A stretch of 64,000 nucleotides of DNA, taken from contig CAXXHP010000006.1 of assembly GCA_963662675.2 (NCBI GenBank), forward strand, positions 120,290 through 184,289, written 5' to 3'. Each line of letters opens with the position of its first letter. The first letter of the stretch is position 1. This stretch comes from G963662675 sp963662675 (GTDB taxonomy: Bacteria; Bacteroidota; Bacteroidia; Bacteroidales; Prolixibacteraceae). This document shows, in pieces, positions 43,801 to 51,765 of this stretch. The position numbers and the translations under genes are program-made. The notes below the pieces were generated by a model. That model searched no databases and was not told where the DNA came from. It saw only the letters and a list, made by a program, of their open reading frames with translations.

Positions 43801-44344
43801 TAAAAAACCTCCCATTATTTTTATTTGCTTGCCAAGCATATATTCGGATGGTTAATGTCTCCCCATTATTGACTGCAATGGACAGACTAGCGTCATCAAA
43901 AGGAGTACTCACCGTTCCCACTGTTAAGTTAGATCCTATCTGTGTAGAAAGAGATGAAAAGCCGTCAAGGGAATAATAAACAGCCGATTGCGCTGGACCA
44001 TCATCATTTCGTTCATAGTAAAAGCTTAACTGATTTACGACTAGGTTATAGCCTGAATTTGGTGAGATAGTATATTCAAAATAATCATCCGCATTAGATC
44101 CCGCATTTGTTGACCACCATCGACCTATAATTCCCTGAGCATTATAGTCTACTAGATCAACCCCTGAGCCAATAGCAATATCAGCTGCACTAACATTTCC
44201 TACTACAGCAGCAGTACCATCTGAAGTAAGTGCCCAAGTTGCAGTCGCTTGCCCCAAACCATTAAAACTCGCCCCAAACATGAGAGCAAGTAAAAAAATG
44301 AAAGAAACGGTATGTATATTTCTATTAAGTAAAAATTTTATCAC
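37895..44344 (-). CDS. 2149-aa multidomain surface protein
   Basis: Signal peptide ending GLGQ. In order: N-terminal beta-sandwich (about 30-190), HYR-like domains (about 195-450), GEVED domain (about 455-610, with WIDWNQNGDFSEVGE), Ig-like repeat copy 1 (about 615-695), FN3-like domain (about 700-800), discoidin-like domain (about 805-930), Ig-like copy 2, further Ig-like domains, a carbohydrate-binding-like domain (about 1180-1360, starting NLITNGSFEMRN), more Ig/HYR domains, and a carboxy-terminal A-B module pair ending KIFALPSIQF. No T9SS sorting domain. This looks like a long adhesin-like surface fibre; ligands unknown. It starts the operon with the 246-aa gene. Confidence 0.88.
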   Translation of the reverse strand: MIKFLLNRNIHTVSFIFLLALMFGASFNGLGQATATWALTSDGTAAVVGNVSAADIAIGSGVDLVDYNAQGIIGRWWSTNAGSNADDYFEYTISPNSGYNLVVNQLSFYYERNDDGPAQSAVYYSLDGFSSLSTQIGSNLTVGTVSTPFDDASLSIAVNNGETLTIRIYAWQANKNNGRFFNRDVQISGTATADCSNDTEPPLIEIDSYTDVISLSSGDCNAYAPNLINLATYTDNCTPSYDKWTYTTQSPDIGAAMAGPGTHTITVTASDASGNSQDYFFDIEVIDDIDPSISCQGTILVDPDSGECYYTVTGTELNPNSFGDNCSAVITNNITGTNSLVGEQFYDGDQVTWTATDPSGNTTDCTITVDLNFWNSVLSISSCPADIDLSSSDGNPVIATWTEPIANITGNGCILSFTSNYSPGDSFPVGTTTVTYTAEDGEGNTEQCSFDVSVAGVTGYCDSYGSNQYDDRITLVSFNTINNEILVEPVYDDVNRSYVDYTSISTDVSVGNSYGLTVNIDTDGSFTNYSMVWIDWNQNGDFSEVGESFDLGTAYDVSDGSSSNSPLSINIPSTALLGNTRMRVSTKFSSSPTECEIDFDGEVQDYTLNIIASCAISVFNVTGTGSYCSGESGLPVGLDDSETGVTYELYRDGTALGITQAGTGSAISFGDQTTAGTYTVVGTLDGDGCTLDMTGSAIITILPLPDPAVNPNPTSGASDIIYDGAGVLISVSWDAVAGATSYDVYFGAGSLPGTVTSNVVTNSFSTGTLSANTTYYWKVVPKNSCGDAIGASTWTFTTANIANCSGNADNVIESSSISNPNNALDPPDDKGAELNANGAVLVLDLTDLLDSGGSILIRLSRASGGGSHFANVKVDLSENGLTWTNDAYSGGVTTNWTNQEINLTTKTRYIRITRPSGTKTLYVDAVSYDTPCSPPCSISAFNVTGTGSYCSGESGLPVGLDDSETGVTYELYRDGTALGITQAGTGSAISFGDQTTAGTYTVVGTLDGDGCTLEMTGSAVIAVTSLSAPIALNASRCGDGDITISATPGAGETIDWYAESTGGIALLTGSTSYTISGLSATTTYYAEARNTTTGCTSAIRTAVIASISTPPTIVAGGAGTYCVGLDISLSSSGSGVSNQYWTGPNSFYSLLANPTITNATSAMSGTYTVTGSALTGVNLITNGSFEMRNFGFSSSYVFQDSTCTTCGTWGPLSNEATYSVVANPQNVHTNFSACADHSFPGTFQMVVNGATTAGVTVWGQSVNVVPDTDYQFTYWIQSVVASNPSRLQLYVNGVVAGPVYTANTATCSWVQFTYNWNSGSNTIADLSLENMNTIGGGNDFALDDIVFQQACTSTASVDVVVTDEATPSVSISADPVGAICAGTSVTFTATPVNGGLTPSYQWKVNGSDVGISSSTYSYSPANNDVVSCVLTSSLSCASPLTATSNTITETVSVLSTAATSITGTTTICGSSSTTLSVSGGSLGTGASWNWYTESCGGTLIGTGSSITVSPTVNTVYYVRAEGDCNTTTCVSVNVIAVDTTPPVLSNCPTGTITFVPDAGFCSTLFVDGDTVTFKGNIIPPTVTDNCDSAPEIYFLRDDGHNNPAGDKYNFPVGSTIVTFYAVDVSGNTSVACGSLEVIVRETTAPTMNCPSAQNIFCSDNLPAAYSTLAEFVAAGGSASDDADGIGCGIDDSSFAMITELSSGNTVTRTYQIADYSGNTITCEHVFTITQPTVSISSFPETTNTCVGDGFTISSSISGYSGTAYYQWEERNSDSDAWVVISGESSDEYTGTLANFGHQYRVSIAEVNDFSVASCVVQSNVLTYEDEDAPEWINTGTEFITRLDGSPGSYSYSTCSATNSDLAITNMDVSDNCSSFAGFSVQYSIDGGSLQAGDARSYSFLLGTTAVHYEITDENNNTLSIDFDVIVNNEPTLGTITTDGAIATDGSGYRPYQGTQHIYSVTNDSGYDYTWRVENSSSTNITGSLPNSGQGTASFTLTWDADAMPGTYTVYVIKQSQATGCESETSLSVTVLNGFNPKVQDFGDACHEVTGSTLMDFVVYLETGTRVAPEWYFDWTLYLDGTEIQTGSSTVTGVDSKTVQVTVNVGDGSEKIYRFVISNGLDSLGNTDIDISIPNNEDSVKIFALPSIQF
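41292..41524 (-). repeat. Intragenic repeat, copy 2 in protein order
   Basis: 233 nt nearly identical to 42258-42490, offset 966 nt (322 codons, in frame). Encodes the Ig-like unit starting SAFNVTGTGSYCSGESGLPV. Confidence 0.85.
42258..42490 (-). repeat. Intragenic repeat, copy 1 in protein order
   Basis: Partner of 41292-41524. Most differences are single bases at the ends; the central 150 nt or so are practically unchanged, so the duplication is recent or kept uniform by recombination. Confidence 0.85.
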
Positions 44345-44770
44345 ACAAATACTTTAATTACACTTAAGCCCACTCATTCTTAAATCCACTTTTTATATGG
44401 AAGAATCCTATTACTAAAAACCAATTATTAAAATAACCAGTTATAGATACACATCACTTAATTCGAATACTTATGCTATAGTAACCTCCCACAACCAGGG
44501 TGTTTCTCTTACTAAAAACAAGAGCCTGCCATTGTTAATATAATATTTGTTTATTGTCTTTGCGCTCTCCTTTGTCATACCCATACTTGATGATCATTAT
44601 CATATTTTTAAATATCAGGACATACCGACATTCAAAAAAAACAACTAACCATAACATATATTCCAGCGCACGAAATTACACTAATAAAATTACGTATAAA
44701 AACACAATTACCAAAGGCCCCCTAACAGTTAGCAAACCAAGGCGTTTAGGCAACAAGCAAAAAAAATGGA
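44345..44770. other. Gap between the LytTR regulator gene and the 2149-aa gene
   Basis: 426 nt, A/T-rich. I find no TAnnTTTG box on the minus strand and no strong hairpin. An 88-codon frame on the plus strand here looks like chance. It must hold the promoter of the adhesin operon, but I cannot place it. Confidence 0.4.
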
Positions 44771-45526
44771 TTAAAGTCGGTTTTGGAGCAATTTGTCCAG
44801 TAGTATTTCTTTATACTTAGGAGAAACCCGTAGAGATGACTTATCAATCATCTCTACTGTTCCACCATCTGTTTTCATATAGCGATCAACACATTCTAAA
44901 TTAATCAGATGGGAACGGTGTATACGGCAAAAACCATGAGGAACTAATAGATGGTCAAATTCAAGGAGCGTGCGGCTAATTAAAACAGATGTTCCGTCTT
45001 TATAATGCACTCGGGAATAATTACGTTCTCCCTCACATCGCAAAATGTTTTTCACCTTAATTATGGAGAAGCCATTCATATCTGGAAGAGCAATGGTTGG
45101 CTCTGTTGATTTTTTCTTAATTCCAATTTTATTTCTCAACTCGTCAACCTGCTGCTTACCCTCCAACAAAGGGATATCACCAATTCTCTTAATCGTTGAT
45201 TTCACATTCTCCGGAAGAACGGGCTTCAAAATGTAATCGAAAGCGGAATACTTAAAGGCAGTTATTGCATAATCACTATAGGAAGTCGTAAATACCAGTC
45301 TGAAATTAACTTCAGTCAACCTGTCAATTAAATCGAATCCTGTTCCGTCTGGCATTTCAATATCTAAAAAGACAAGATCAGGCTTTGCCGTCTGAATTAG
45401 CTCAACTCCTGTTTCAATAGAATCTGCTTCGCCAACAACCTCAATATCAGGGAAATTCTGGTTTATTATCCGTAATAAAACACGGCGTGCCAGTTGGTCA
45501 TCATCTATAATCGCGATCCTATACAT
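44771..45526 (-). CDS. LytTR-family response regulator
   Basis: 251 aa from MYRIAIIDDDQLARR (an ATG three codons earlier, at 45535, is equally possible). Receiver domain about 1-120 with the acidic pair DDD, the phosphoacceptor Asp in LVFLDIEMPDGTG, and the Lys in DYILKPV. LytTR DNA-binding domain about 150-250 with ILRCEGERNYSRVHYKDG and FCRIHRSHLINLECVDRY. LytTR regulators bind direct repeats upstream of target genes, often surface or exopolysaccharide genes. No LytS-type kinase is adjacent. It is immediately upstream of, and in the same direction as, the adhesin operon. Confidence 0.93.
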   Translation of the reverse strand: MYRIAIIDDDQLARRVLLRIINQNFPDIEVVGEADSIETGVELIQTAKPDLVFLDIEMPDGTGFDLIDRLTEVNFRLVFTTSYSDYAITAFKYSAFDYILKPVLPENVKSTIKRIGDIPLLEGKQQVDELRNKIGIKKKSTEPTIALPDMNGFSIIKVKNILRCEGERNYSRVHYKDGTSVLISRTLLEFDHLLVPHGFCRIHRSHLINLECVDRYMKTDGGTVEMIDKSSLRVSPKYKEILLDKLLQNRL

Positions 45527-45690
45527 ATTGAGCATACTTTTTCAGATTAGTAAAACTAAGAAAAATTTGCATTCAGAAAAGACAGATACTGGAAATAATT
45601 GAACAAAAACAAAGAATAACAATCCTACACGACTGTATTAAACAGTTTATTGTATATATGCTTAACTTTGCACTAAAAATTATTAGAAAA

Positions 45691-46404
45691 ATGACTCTAA
45701 TTTTAAGCTTAGAATCGTCTACCGAGATTTGTAGTGTTGCGCTATCAGAAAATGGGAAATTACGTGCTATTCGTGAAAGCGCCGAAGGTCAAAATCACGC
45801 TCGCCTGCTAAGTGTTTTTGTTGATGAAATAATGAAGGAGCTTAAGTTGGAATTTAAGCAAATTTCTGCCGTTGCCGTAAGCCAGGGCCCCGGATCATAT
45901 ACCGGATTACGAATTGGTGTTTCCTTAGCAAAAGGCCTATGTTATGCACACCAAATTCCGCTTATTGCCATTAGCCCACTTCAGGCTATGAGTTCACACG
46001 TTATTGAGAACCGAAACAAATGGCAATTGCCAAACCATGATGAAATTGCATTTTGTCCGATGATTGACGCAAGAAGAATGGAGGTCTACACGGCCATTTT
46101 CAATAATAAAAATGAGTGCGTTGAAGAAACCAATGCCAAGATAATTGACAGCAACTCCTTTTCTGATCTTCTTAAAAGGAAACCAATGGTGATTTTTGGT
46201 AACGGTGCAAATAAGTGCAAGTCTGAGATAGACCACCCAAATGCATTTTTTATTGACGACATAAAAACTTCGGCACAGTTTATGTGTTTATTGGCTCAGA
46301 AAGCATTTGAAAACAACAACTTCGTGGATTTGGCATATTTTGAACCTTTCTATTTGAAAGACTTTATTGCTGGAAAACCACGAAAGAATATCTTAAAATC
46401 ATGA
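45691..46404 (+). CDS. tsaB: tRNA threonylcarbamoyladenosine biosynthesis protein TsaB
   Basis: 237 aa from the ATG at 45691. A longer frame from 45658 would start within a TAACTTTG -7-like box (45663-45670). ASKHA-fold partner of TsaD needed for t6A37 in tRNAs reading ANN codons. Motifs: LILSLESSTEICSVAL, VAVSQGPGSYTGLRIGVSLAKGL and the PMIDARRMEVYTAIF segment, all characteristic of TsaB. ATGA overlap with the following DUF3108 gene. Confidence 0.95.
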   Translation: MTLILSLESSTEICSVALSENGKLRAIRESAEGQNHARLLSVFVDEIMKELKLEFKQISAVAVSQGPGSYTGLRIGVSLAKGLCYAHQIPLIAISPLQAMSSHVIENRNKWQLPNHDEIAFCPMIDARRMEVYTAIFNNKNECVEETNAKIIDSNSFSDLLKRKPMVIFGNGANKCKSEIDHPNAFFIDDIKTSAQFMCLLAQKAFENNNFVDLAYFEPFYLKDFIAGKPRKNILKS

Positions 46405-47138
46405 AACAAAACATACTCTTTCTATTTCTATTTTCATCCTTGGTTAGCGTAGCTCAACCTATTGAAAAATTGGAATACCAACTGCGTTACAGCTTCATAA
46501 AAGGAGGAAAAGCAGTTTTGCAAGTTGTAGATACAACTTACAATAATCAAAACGCCCTCCATTATCACCTCGAAGGAAACACCACTGGCCTGGCAGACAA
46601 GCTTTTTAGTGTGCATGATATCTATGAAAGCATTGTGGATCCGCAAACTTATTTGCCTTATAAAGCAATTCGTAATGTGACAGAAAGAAAATACCATTAT
46701 TACAATGAAACATTATTTTTTAATAATAACGACTCACTTTTTAGTCAGCGTTCAGGTGGGAAAAAAGTCCCACATGATTTGGTTGACATTCTAACGGCCT
46801 TTTTCTACCTAAGGCACAACAACTTTCTTGACAAACTGGATTATGGCGAGGAATTTACTATTCCTGTATTTCATGCCGATGAATACTTTATCATGACCTC
46901 GAAGTTCCTTGGAACAGAAACAATCAAATCGGACATGGGAAAGAAAGAATGCTATGTCATTTCACCAAGGGTAGCAAAAGGGAAACTGTTAAAAAGATCT
47001 GATGGATTAAAGTTTTATATTACGAAAGATAGTGACCGCATTCCTTTATTATTAGAATTCGACATGAATATTGGAGCACTAAAATGTGAGCTAACTTCTT
47101 ATGAAAAAGTCGATATACAACAAGCCAACAACAATTAA
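46401..47138 (+). CDS. DUF3108 secreted/periplasmic protein
   Basis: 245 aa. Signal peptide MKQNILFLFLFSSLVSVAQP, then a beta-rich domain with the family pattern LEYQLRYSFIKGGKAVLQVVD and DLVDILTAFFYLR in the middle. DUF3108 proteins are periplasmic beta-barrel-like lipocalin folds of unknown role. Start overlaps the tsaB stop (ATGA), so the two are translationally coupled. Confidence 0.88.
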   Translation: MKQNILFLFLFSSLVSVAQPIEKLEYQLRYSFIKGGKAVLQVVDTTYNNQNALHYHLEGNTTGLADKLFSVHDIYESIVDPQTYLPYKAIRNVTERKYHYYNETLFFNNNDSLFSQRSGGKKVPHDLVDILTAFFYLRHNNFLDKLDYGEEFTIPVFHADEYFIMTSKFLGTETIKSDMGKKECYVISPRVAKGKLLKRSDGLKFYITKDSDRIPLLLEFDMNIGALKCELTSYEKVDIQQANNN

Positions 47139-47243
47139 CACACTAATAAGCAACATTTTGTAGTCAAATCAACAGATAAGAATCTTTGCCATATTTTTGC
47201 TACTTTTGCACAAAATTCACAGAAACTAAAATTTTATCCCTAT

Positions 47244-47813
47244 ATGGCAACTACAGCTGATTTTAAAAATGGAATGACCATTGAATACAATGATCAACTC
47301 TTTACGATCATCCAATTTCAACACGTAAAACCGGGGAAAGGCCCAGCCTTTGTTCGTACAAAACTAAAAAATGTAAAAACCGGAAAAGTAATTGATAACA
47401 CATTCAATTCTGGAGTAAAGGTTAATACCGTCCGCATTGAGCGTCGTCCATACCAATATTTGTATAAAGATGATATGGGATGCAATTTTATGCATACTGA
47501 AAACTTCGAGCAAGTGTCTATTTCTGAAGATTTAATCGAGAACGTAGACTTAATGAAAGAAGGCCAGATCATTGAAATTAACTTTCATGCTGAAACTGAA
47601 ACCCCACTTACCGCAGAGCTTCCTGCATTTGTAGAACTTGAAATTACTGAAACTATGCAAGGAGAAAAAGGGAATACTGCAAGTTCAACAGCACTAAAAC
47701 CTGCAACTCTAGAAACAGGAGCAGAAGTGATGGTACCTCTTTTCATTAACTCAGGTGAATTCATCAAGGTTGACACGCGCGATAGAAGCTACAGCGAACG
47801 CGTTAAAAAATAA
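47244..47813 (+). CDS. efp: Elongation factor P
   Basis: 189 aa, standard three-domain beta-barrel EF-P. It enters the ribosomal E site and relieves stalling at polyproline. The loop VKPGKGPAFVRTK carries Lys32 at the tip, the residue modified in some bacteria. The C-terminal signature FIKVDTRDRSYSERVKK is intact. No modification-enzyme gene (epmA or ymfI type) is adjacent. -7-like boxes TATTTTTG (47192-47199) and TACTTTTG (47201-47208) lie just upstream; a terminator follows. Confidence 0.97.
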   Translation: MATTADFKNGMTIEYNDQLFTIIQFQHVKPGKGPAFVRTKLKNVKTGKVIDNTFNSGVKVNTVRIERRPYQYLYKDDMGCNFMHTENFEQVSISEDLIENVDLMKEGQIIEINFHAETETPLTAELPAFVELEITETMQGEKGNTASSTALKPATLETGAEVMVPLFINSGEFIKVDTRDRSYSERVKK

Positions 47814-47837
47814 ATAATCAGAATTTGATTTATACAT

Positions 47838-47863
47838 AGGCTTCCAGATGGGAGCCTTTTTTA
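47838..47863 (+). terminator. Terminator of efp
   Basis: GGCTTCC (47839-47845) pairs with GGGAGCC (47850-47856), loop AGAT, then six T at 47857-47862. It overlaps the stop codon of the convergent gene. Confidence 0.85.
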
Positions 47864-49297
47864 TTCCGCTAATCTTTTATTCCGAATATCCAACATCACA
47901 ACTAAGGCAATAAAACCCCAAAATGGGATAGCTGCTTTATCTGTATCTAAAAAATTATTTAAAAACCCATGTACAAAATACGTTATCAACCCTAGCAATG
48001 CCGACATGATCAGCATTTGTTCTTCCCTACTTTTTGTCCGAGCATAAGCATTTACTGCAATATATATTACTATCGCCAACAGAAGAAGAAAACTAATCAG
48101 CCCAAATGCTCCTGATTCTGATAACGGACCAAGATATTCGCTATGGGCATTCCCCTTATCAGCCGAGTTTGTGCTAATGAAAGTTCGTTGCTTAGTTAAC
48201 TGAAAAGGTGCGTACTGAAACATATAAGTTCCCGGACCCCATCCAAATACAGGCTTCTCTTCAAACATCCTGACAGCACAACTCCATCGGTTAATGCGCT
48301 CTAAATTCGACGCATCAGTAGTCACATTGGTCATTGAGGATAAATGAGCCGTGATATTGGCTGATGATTCTTGGTCATTTCGTTCCAAAAACATCAATAT
48401 TTGCGTTTGAAACACCAACACAATCGCAAGGCAAGTAATCACAGAAATAAAAAGAGGTTGAAAACGAATTTTCAATTTAATAATTACCCACACTCCAAAT
48501 GCGACAACCAGACTTAACCATGCTGCTCGAGTATACGATAAAACTAAAGCTATCAGGAATATTGACAGTCCGACAAAAGACAAAAAACGATAGCCAATCT
48601 TAAATTCCTTGTGGAAAGTAAACCCAATCAGGAACGGAATAAAAAAGGCCAGCATGGCTCCATATGAAGTATGATCCTTAAAAAAAGGATTCATCACAAA
48701 ATGAGCGGCCTGATCATCATAAAACCCATACCCTAAATGACGTGACCATGCATAAAAGATGACGATCAGAAAGGCTCCGACATATAATCCAACAAATCGA
48801 TAAATATTCTTCGTATCACGAAAAAGCAGAATTGCCAAAAAATAAAAAGCTGCCAAAAACCATAGTTTCGACAACCAAAACTTAAATGAGACCAAGGGCA
48901 TTGTGCTTGTGCAACTCGTCACAAACATCCATGCTAAATAAAAGTAAATAACAAAACTCACAGGATGTTTCAATACTTCTTTATCAAAGCAACGGTTCTC
49001 AATTAGCTTAAATATGAATATTACGAGAACTCCAAAAAGCAAAGGTTCGGTAGGCAGATACATATCAAACGAAAGGCCGCCAAATAATTCATGAAGAGGA
49101 AGGGACAATGGCGTAAAAAAAGTAATTGCCAACAGCAATATATCAAGTCGTAGAATTGCAACAAGAACAACAGCCAACGCAAATGGCAATAAATTGACCA
49201 TCAACGTTTCTTCAACTACCAAAAAATAAAAATTCAGAATAATAAACAATGCAGAAACGCCGTAAAAAAGAGCTATTTTAATGGGATTGTTCTGCAA
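47861..49297 (-). CDS. O-antigen polymerase/ligase family protein (Wzy/WaaL-like)
   Basis: 478 aa with about 11-12 TM helices and a large extracytoplasmic loop (about 300-390) containing RINRWSCAVRMFEEKPVFGWGPGTY, the Wzy_C/O-antigen-ligase signature. It polymerises or transfers O-antigen/exopolysaccharide units in the inner membrane's outer face. It starts 2 nt after the Wzz-like gene, so the two are coupled. No glycosyltransferases are nearby. Start MQNNPIKIALFYGV is the first Met after the neighbour's stop. Confidence 0.88.
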   Translation of the reverse strand: MQNNPIKIALFYGVSALFIILNFYFLVVEETLMVNLLPFALAVVLVAILRLDILLLAITFFTPLSLPLHELFGGLSFDMYLPTEPLLFGVLVIFIFKLIENRCFDKEVLKHPVSFVIYFYLAWMFVTSCTSTMPLVSFKFWLSKLWFLAAFYFLAILLFRDTKNIYRFVGLYVGAFLIVIFYAWSRHLGYGFYDDQAAHFVMNPFFKDHTSYGAMLAFFIPFLIGFTFHKEFKIGYRFLSFVGLSIFLIALVLSYTRAAWLSLVVAFGVWVIIKLKIRFQPLFISVITCLAIVLVFQTQILMFLERNDQESSANITAHLSSMTNVTTDASNLERINRWSCAVRMFEEKPVFGWGPGTYMFQYAPFQLTKQRTFISTNSADKGNAHSEYLGPLSESGAFGLISFLLLLAIVIYIAVNAYARTKSREEQMLIMSALLGLITYFVHGFLNNFLDTDKAAIPFWGFIALVVMLDIRNKRLAE

Positions 49298-49299
49298 AA

Positions 49300-50253
49300 T
49301 TAAGATTTTGAGATTTTCAGGCTTTCAATTGAAATGACAGTGACCAGTGCTAAAAACTCAGTGGCTAACAAGCTAACAAAAACGATTAGCCATCTGGTTG
49401 GGTATGATTTTTTATCCGCAGGAAAAGCCTCCTCAACAATCATGGCATAAGATTCATCTTTATTTGCCAAACTCAATGCCTTATCCAATTTCCGGTCAAT
49501 CGTGTCACGTTGAACCTCTAAAGCTTCAAGCTGAACTTCCATCAACAAAAATTCGCCACCTTTCTCCTCCATCTTACCCAACATTGATTTAATCTCATTT
49601 ACTGCTTTTGGGGCAGCATTGCCGGACAAAGCATTCATATAACCCAAGGTCAATTGTTCCGCTTGAACTTCGTAATCAAGCAATCCATAATTTTTTCGAA
49701 GATCAGCCATTAGTACCAACACCGAATCGATCTCTGTTGTTTTTCTTTTAAGATCATTCTGATAAGAGAAAGCCTGCTCTCCATACTTCTCGCGCTGCAA
49801 CAACTTCACTTTACTATTATAAAAAGAGATCAACGAATCAACCATGTCACTAGCAACTTGTGGATCCGGATCTAAAACAGTTAGTTCGATGGTCTCAAAT
49901 TCCGTTTTTTTATAGTCGACATGGTCATTGTATTCTTTTAAAATATTTGTCCTGTAATATGGATCATCGGGTTTAATGCCATAACGTTCTGATAGATTAA
50001 ACACATCAATCATTTGCCGTTTCAGGTCGGTAGAACTTAAAATTTCCAGCAACTGCTCGCTTTCGGATTCCTCGGAGTACGAACGGGTATTGATTGGATA
50101 CAAACGACTTTGCGATTTATACAATGGGGTAAGAAAATATGGGGAAGAAAAAACTGCAGCCAACAATATCGTTATTAATCCAATTACAATAAAATGAATT
50201 TTCCACTTCCAAATAAGAGTCAGAAGAGACTGGTTATCAAAAAAGTTTTTCAT
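49300..50253 (-). CDS. Wzz-like polysaccharide chain-length/co-polymerase protein
   Basis: 317 aa with two TM helices (about 17-38 and 288-308) and a long coiled-coil-rich periplasmic part between them, the Wzz/PCP layout. YFLTPLYKSQSRLYPI follows TM1 as usual. There is no Walker kinase domain, so PCP-1/2a without BY-kinase. It should set chain length for the neighbouring O-antigen polymerase. Confidence 0.87.
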   Translation of the reverse strand: MKNFFDNQSLLTLIWKWKIHFIVIGLITILLAAVFSSPYFLTPLYKSQSRLYPINTRSYSEESESEQLLEILSSTDLKRQMIDVFNLSERYGIKPDDPYYRTNILKEYNDHVDYKKTEFETIELTVLDPDPQVASDMVDSLISFYNSKVKLLQREKYGEQAFSYQNDLKRKTTEIDSVLVLMADLRKNYGLLDYEVQAEQLTLGYMNALSGNAAPKAVNEIKSMLGKMEEKGGEFLLMEVQLEALEVQRDTIDRKLDKALSLANKDESYAMIVEEAFPADKKSYPTRWLIVFVSLLATEFLALVTVISIESLKISKS

Positions 50254-50334
50254 AAAAAATGAAATATAAGATTAGGTCGTTACATAAAACGAGCTTGATT
50301 TCAAATTATTATTAATGCCCCAAAATCAGCGCAT

Positions 50335-51627
50335 TCATTCAGCAATAAGCAAGAAATAATTCTTCTTTCCCTTCTGTGCCAGTATATATTTATCTCCAAT
50401 CAGGTAATCGGTGTTCACCATCAACTCCTGATCTCCGATCTTTTCTTTATTGATGGACAATCCATTCCCTTTAATAGTACGGCGCAACTCGCCTTTTGAC
50501 GGGAACACAGCAGCATGATCAGCAAGTAAATCAATGATATTGATACCAGCCTCCAAGCTGGTTTTTGAAATATTGAACTGTGGAACACCTTCAAAAACCG
50601 AAAGGAACGTTTCCTCGTCTAGCTTTTTTAATGTTTCTGCTGTTCCACTTCCAAAAAGAATCTGAGAAGCTTCAACAGCCATTTCATAATTTTCACGAGA
50701 ATGAACCATCACGGTAACTTCTTCTGCCAGTTTTTTCTGCAGCAACCTCACATGAGGAGCTTCCTGATGTTTTAAGATCAAGCTATCAACTTCTTCTTTG
50801 GAAAGAAGCGTAAAGATCTTTATATATTTCTCCGCATCTTCATCGGAAGTATTCAACCAAAATTGATAAAATTTATACGGCGAAGTTAATTTGGCATCCA
50901 ACCACACATTTCCAGATTCTGTTTTCCCAAACTTGGTTCCATCGGCCTTGGTTATCAACGGACAAGTTAGAGCAAATGCCTCTCCACTTTCTTTACGTCG
51001 AATAAGTTCTGTTCCCGTGACAATATTTCCCCACTGATCTGATCCCCCCATCTGCAATTTGCAGTTATTGTTCTTGTACAAATGAAGGAAATCGGTACCC
51101 TGCACCAATTGGTATGAAAACTCGGTAAATGACATTCCTGTTTTCGATTCTTCTCCCAAACGCTTCTTAACGCTGTCTTTCGACATCATGTAATTGACCG
51201 TAATATGCTTCCCAATTTCTCGAATAAAATCGAGGAAACTATATTCTACCATCCAATCGTAGTTATTAACCAACTCTGCGGCATTTGGAGCATCTGATTC
51301 GAAATCGAGAAAACGCGCCAATTGCTCTTTTATGCAATTTTGGTTGTATCGAAGAGTCTTCTCATCCAATAGATTACGCTCCTGCGACTTGCCCGATGGA
51401 TCACCGATCATTCCAGTAGCTCCTCCAACCAAAGCAATAGGTCGGTGTCCTGCCAACTGAAAATGCTTCAGCATCATAACACTAACCAAGTGCCCAATAT
51501 GTAATGAATCAGCTGTTGGGTCAATACCAACATAAGCTGCTGTCAATTCTTTTTCAAGTTGTTCTTTTGTTCCGGGCATGATGTCGTGAATCATCCCCCT
51601 CCAAGTAAGTTCGTCAACAAAATTCAT
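50335..51627 (-). CDS. tyrS: Tyrosyl-tRNA synthetase
   Basis: 430 aa, class I. HIGH box at 43-46 (SLHIGHLVSVMML), tyrosine-binding region with GGSDQWGNIVTGTELIRR, and KFGKTESGNVWLD in place of KMSKS, the usual TyrRS form. C-terminal S4 domain from about 345 (GELRRTIKGNGLSINKEKI). Charges tRNA-Tyr in the cytoplasm. A minus-strand TATCTTTG box (51734-51741) is its likely -7 element. Confidence 0.96.
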   Translation of the reverse strand: MNFVDELTWRGMIHDIMPGTKEQLEKELTAAYVGIDPTADSLHIGHLVSVMMLKHFQLAGHRPIALVGGATGMIGDPSGKSQERNLLDEKTLRYNQNCIKEQLARFLDFESDAPNAAELVNNYDWMVEYSFLDFIREIGKHITVNYMMSKDSVKKRLGEESKTGMSFTEFSYQLVQGTDFLHLYKNNNCKLQMGGSDQWGNIVTGTELIRRKESGEAFALTCPLITKADGTKFGKTESGNVWLDAKLTSPYKFYQFWLNTSDEDAEKYIKIFTLLSKEEVDSLILKHQEAPHVRLLQKKLAEEVTVMVHSRENYEMAVEASQILFGSGTAETLKKLDEETFLSVFEGVPQFNISKTSLEAGINIIDLLADHAAVFPSKGELRRTIKGNGLSINKEKIGDQELMVNTDYLIGDKYILAQKGKKNYFLLIAE

Positions 51628-51765
51628 CTGTATCTATTTGATTAAACTATCAGTCATTTATGTTTTTACATGCTCCTGCTCTATCCCATCAAACAGAAGA
51701 GAAATGTCTGGAAACACATGTTAAAAATCTTGGCAAAGATATAAAAATGAAACAGAAAGGATCTT

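Noticed and set aside
44554..44820. 88-codon plus-strand frame in the LytTR-adhesin gap
   Set aside because: Low-complexity A/T-rich composition, no recognisable domain, no promoter, and it overlaps the end of the LytTR gene on the other strand.
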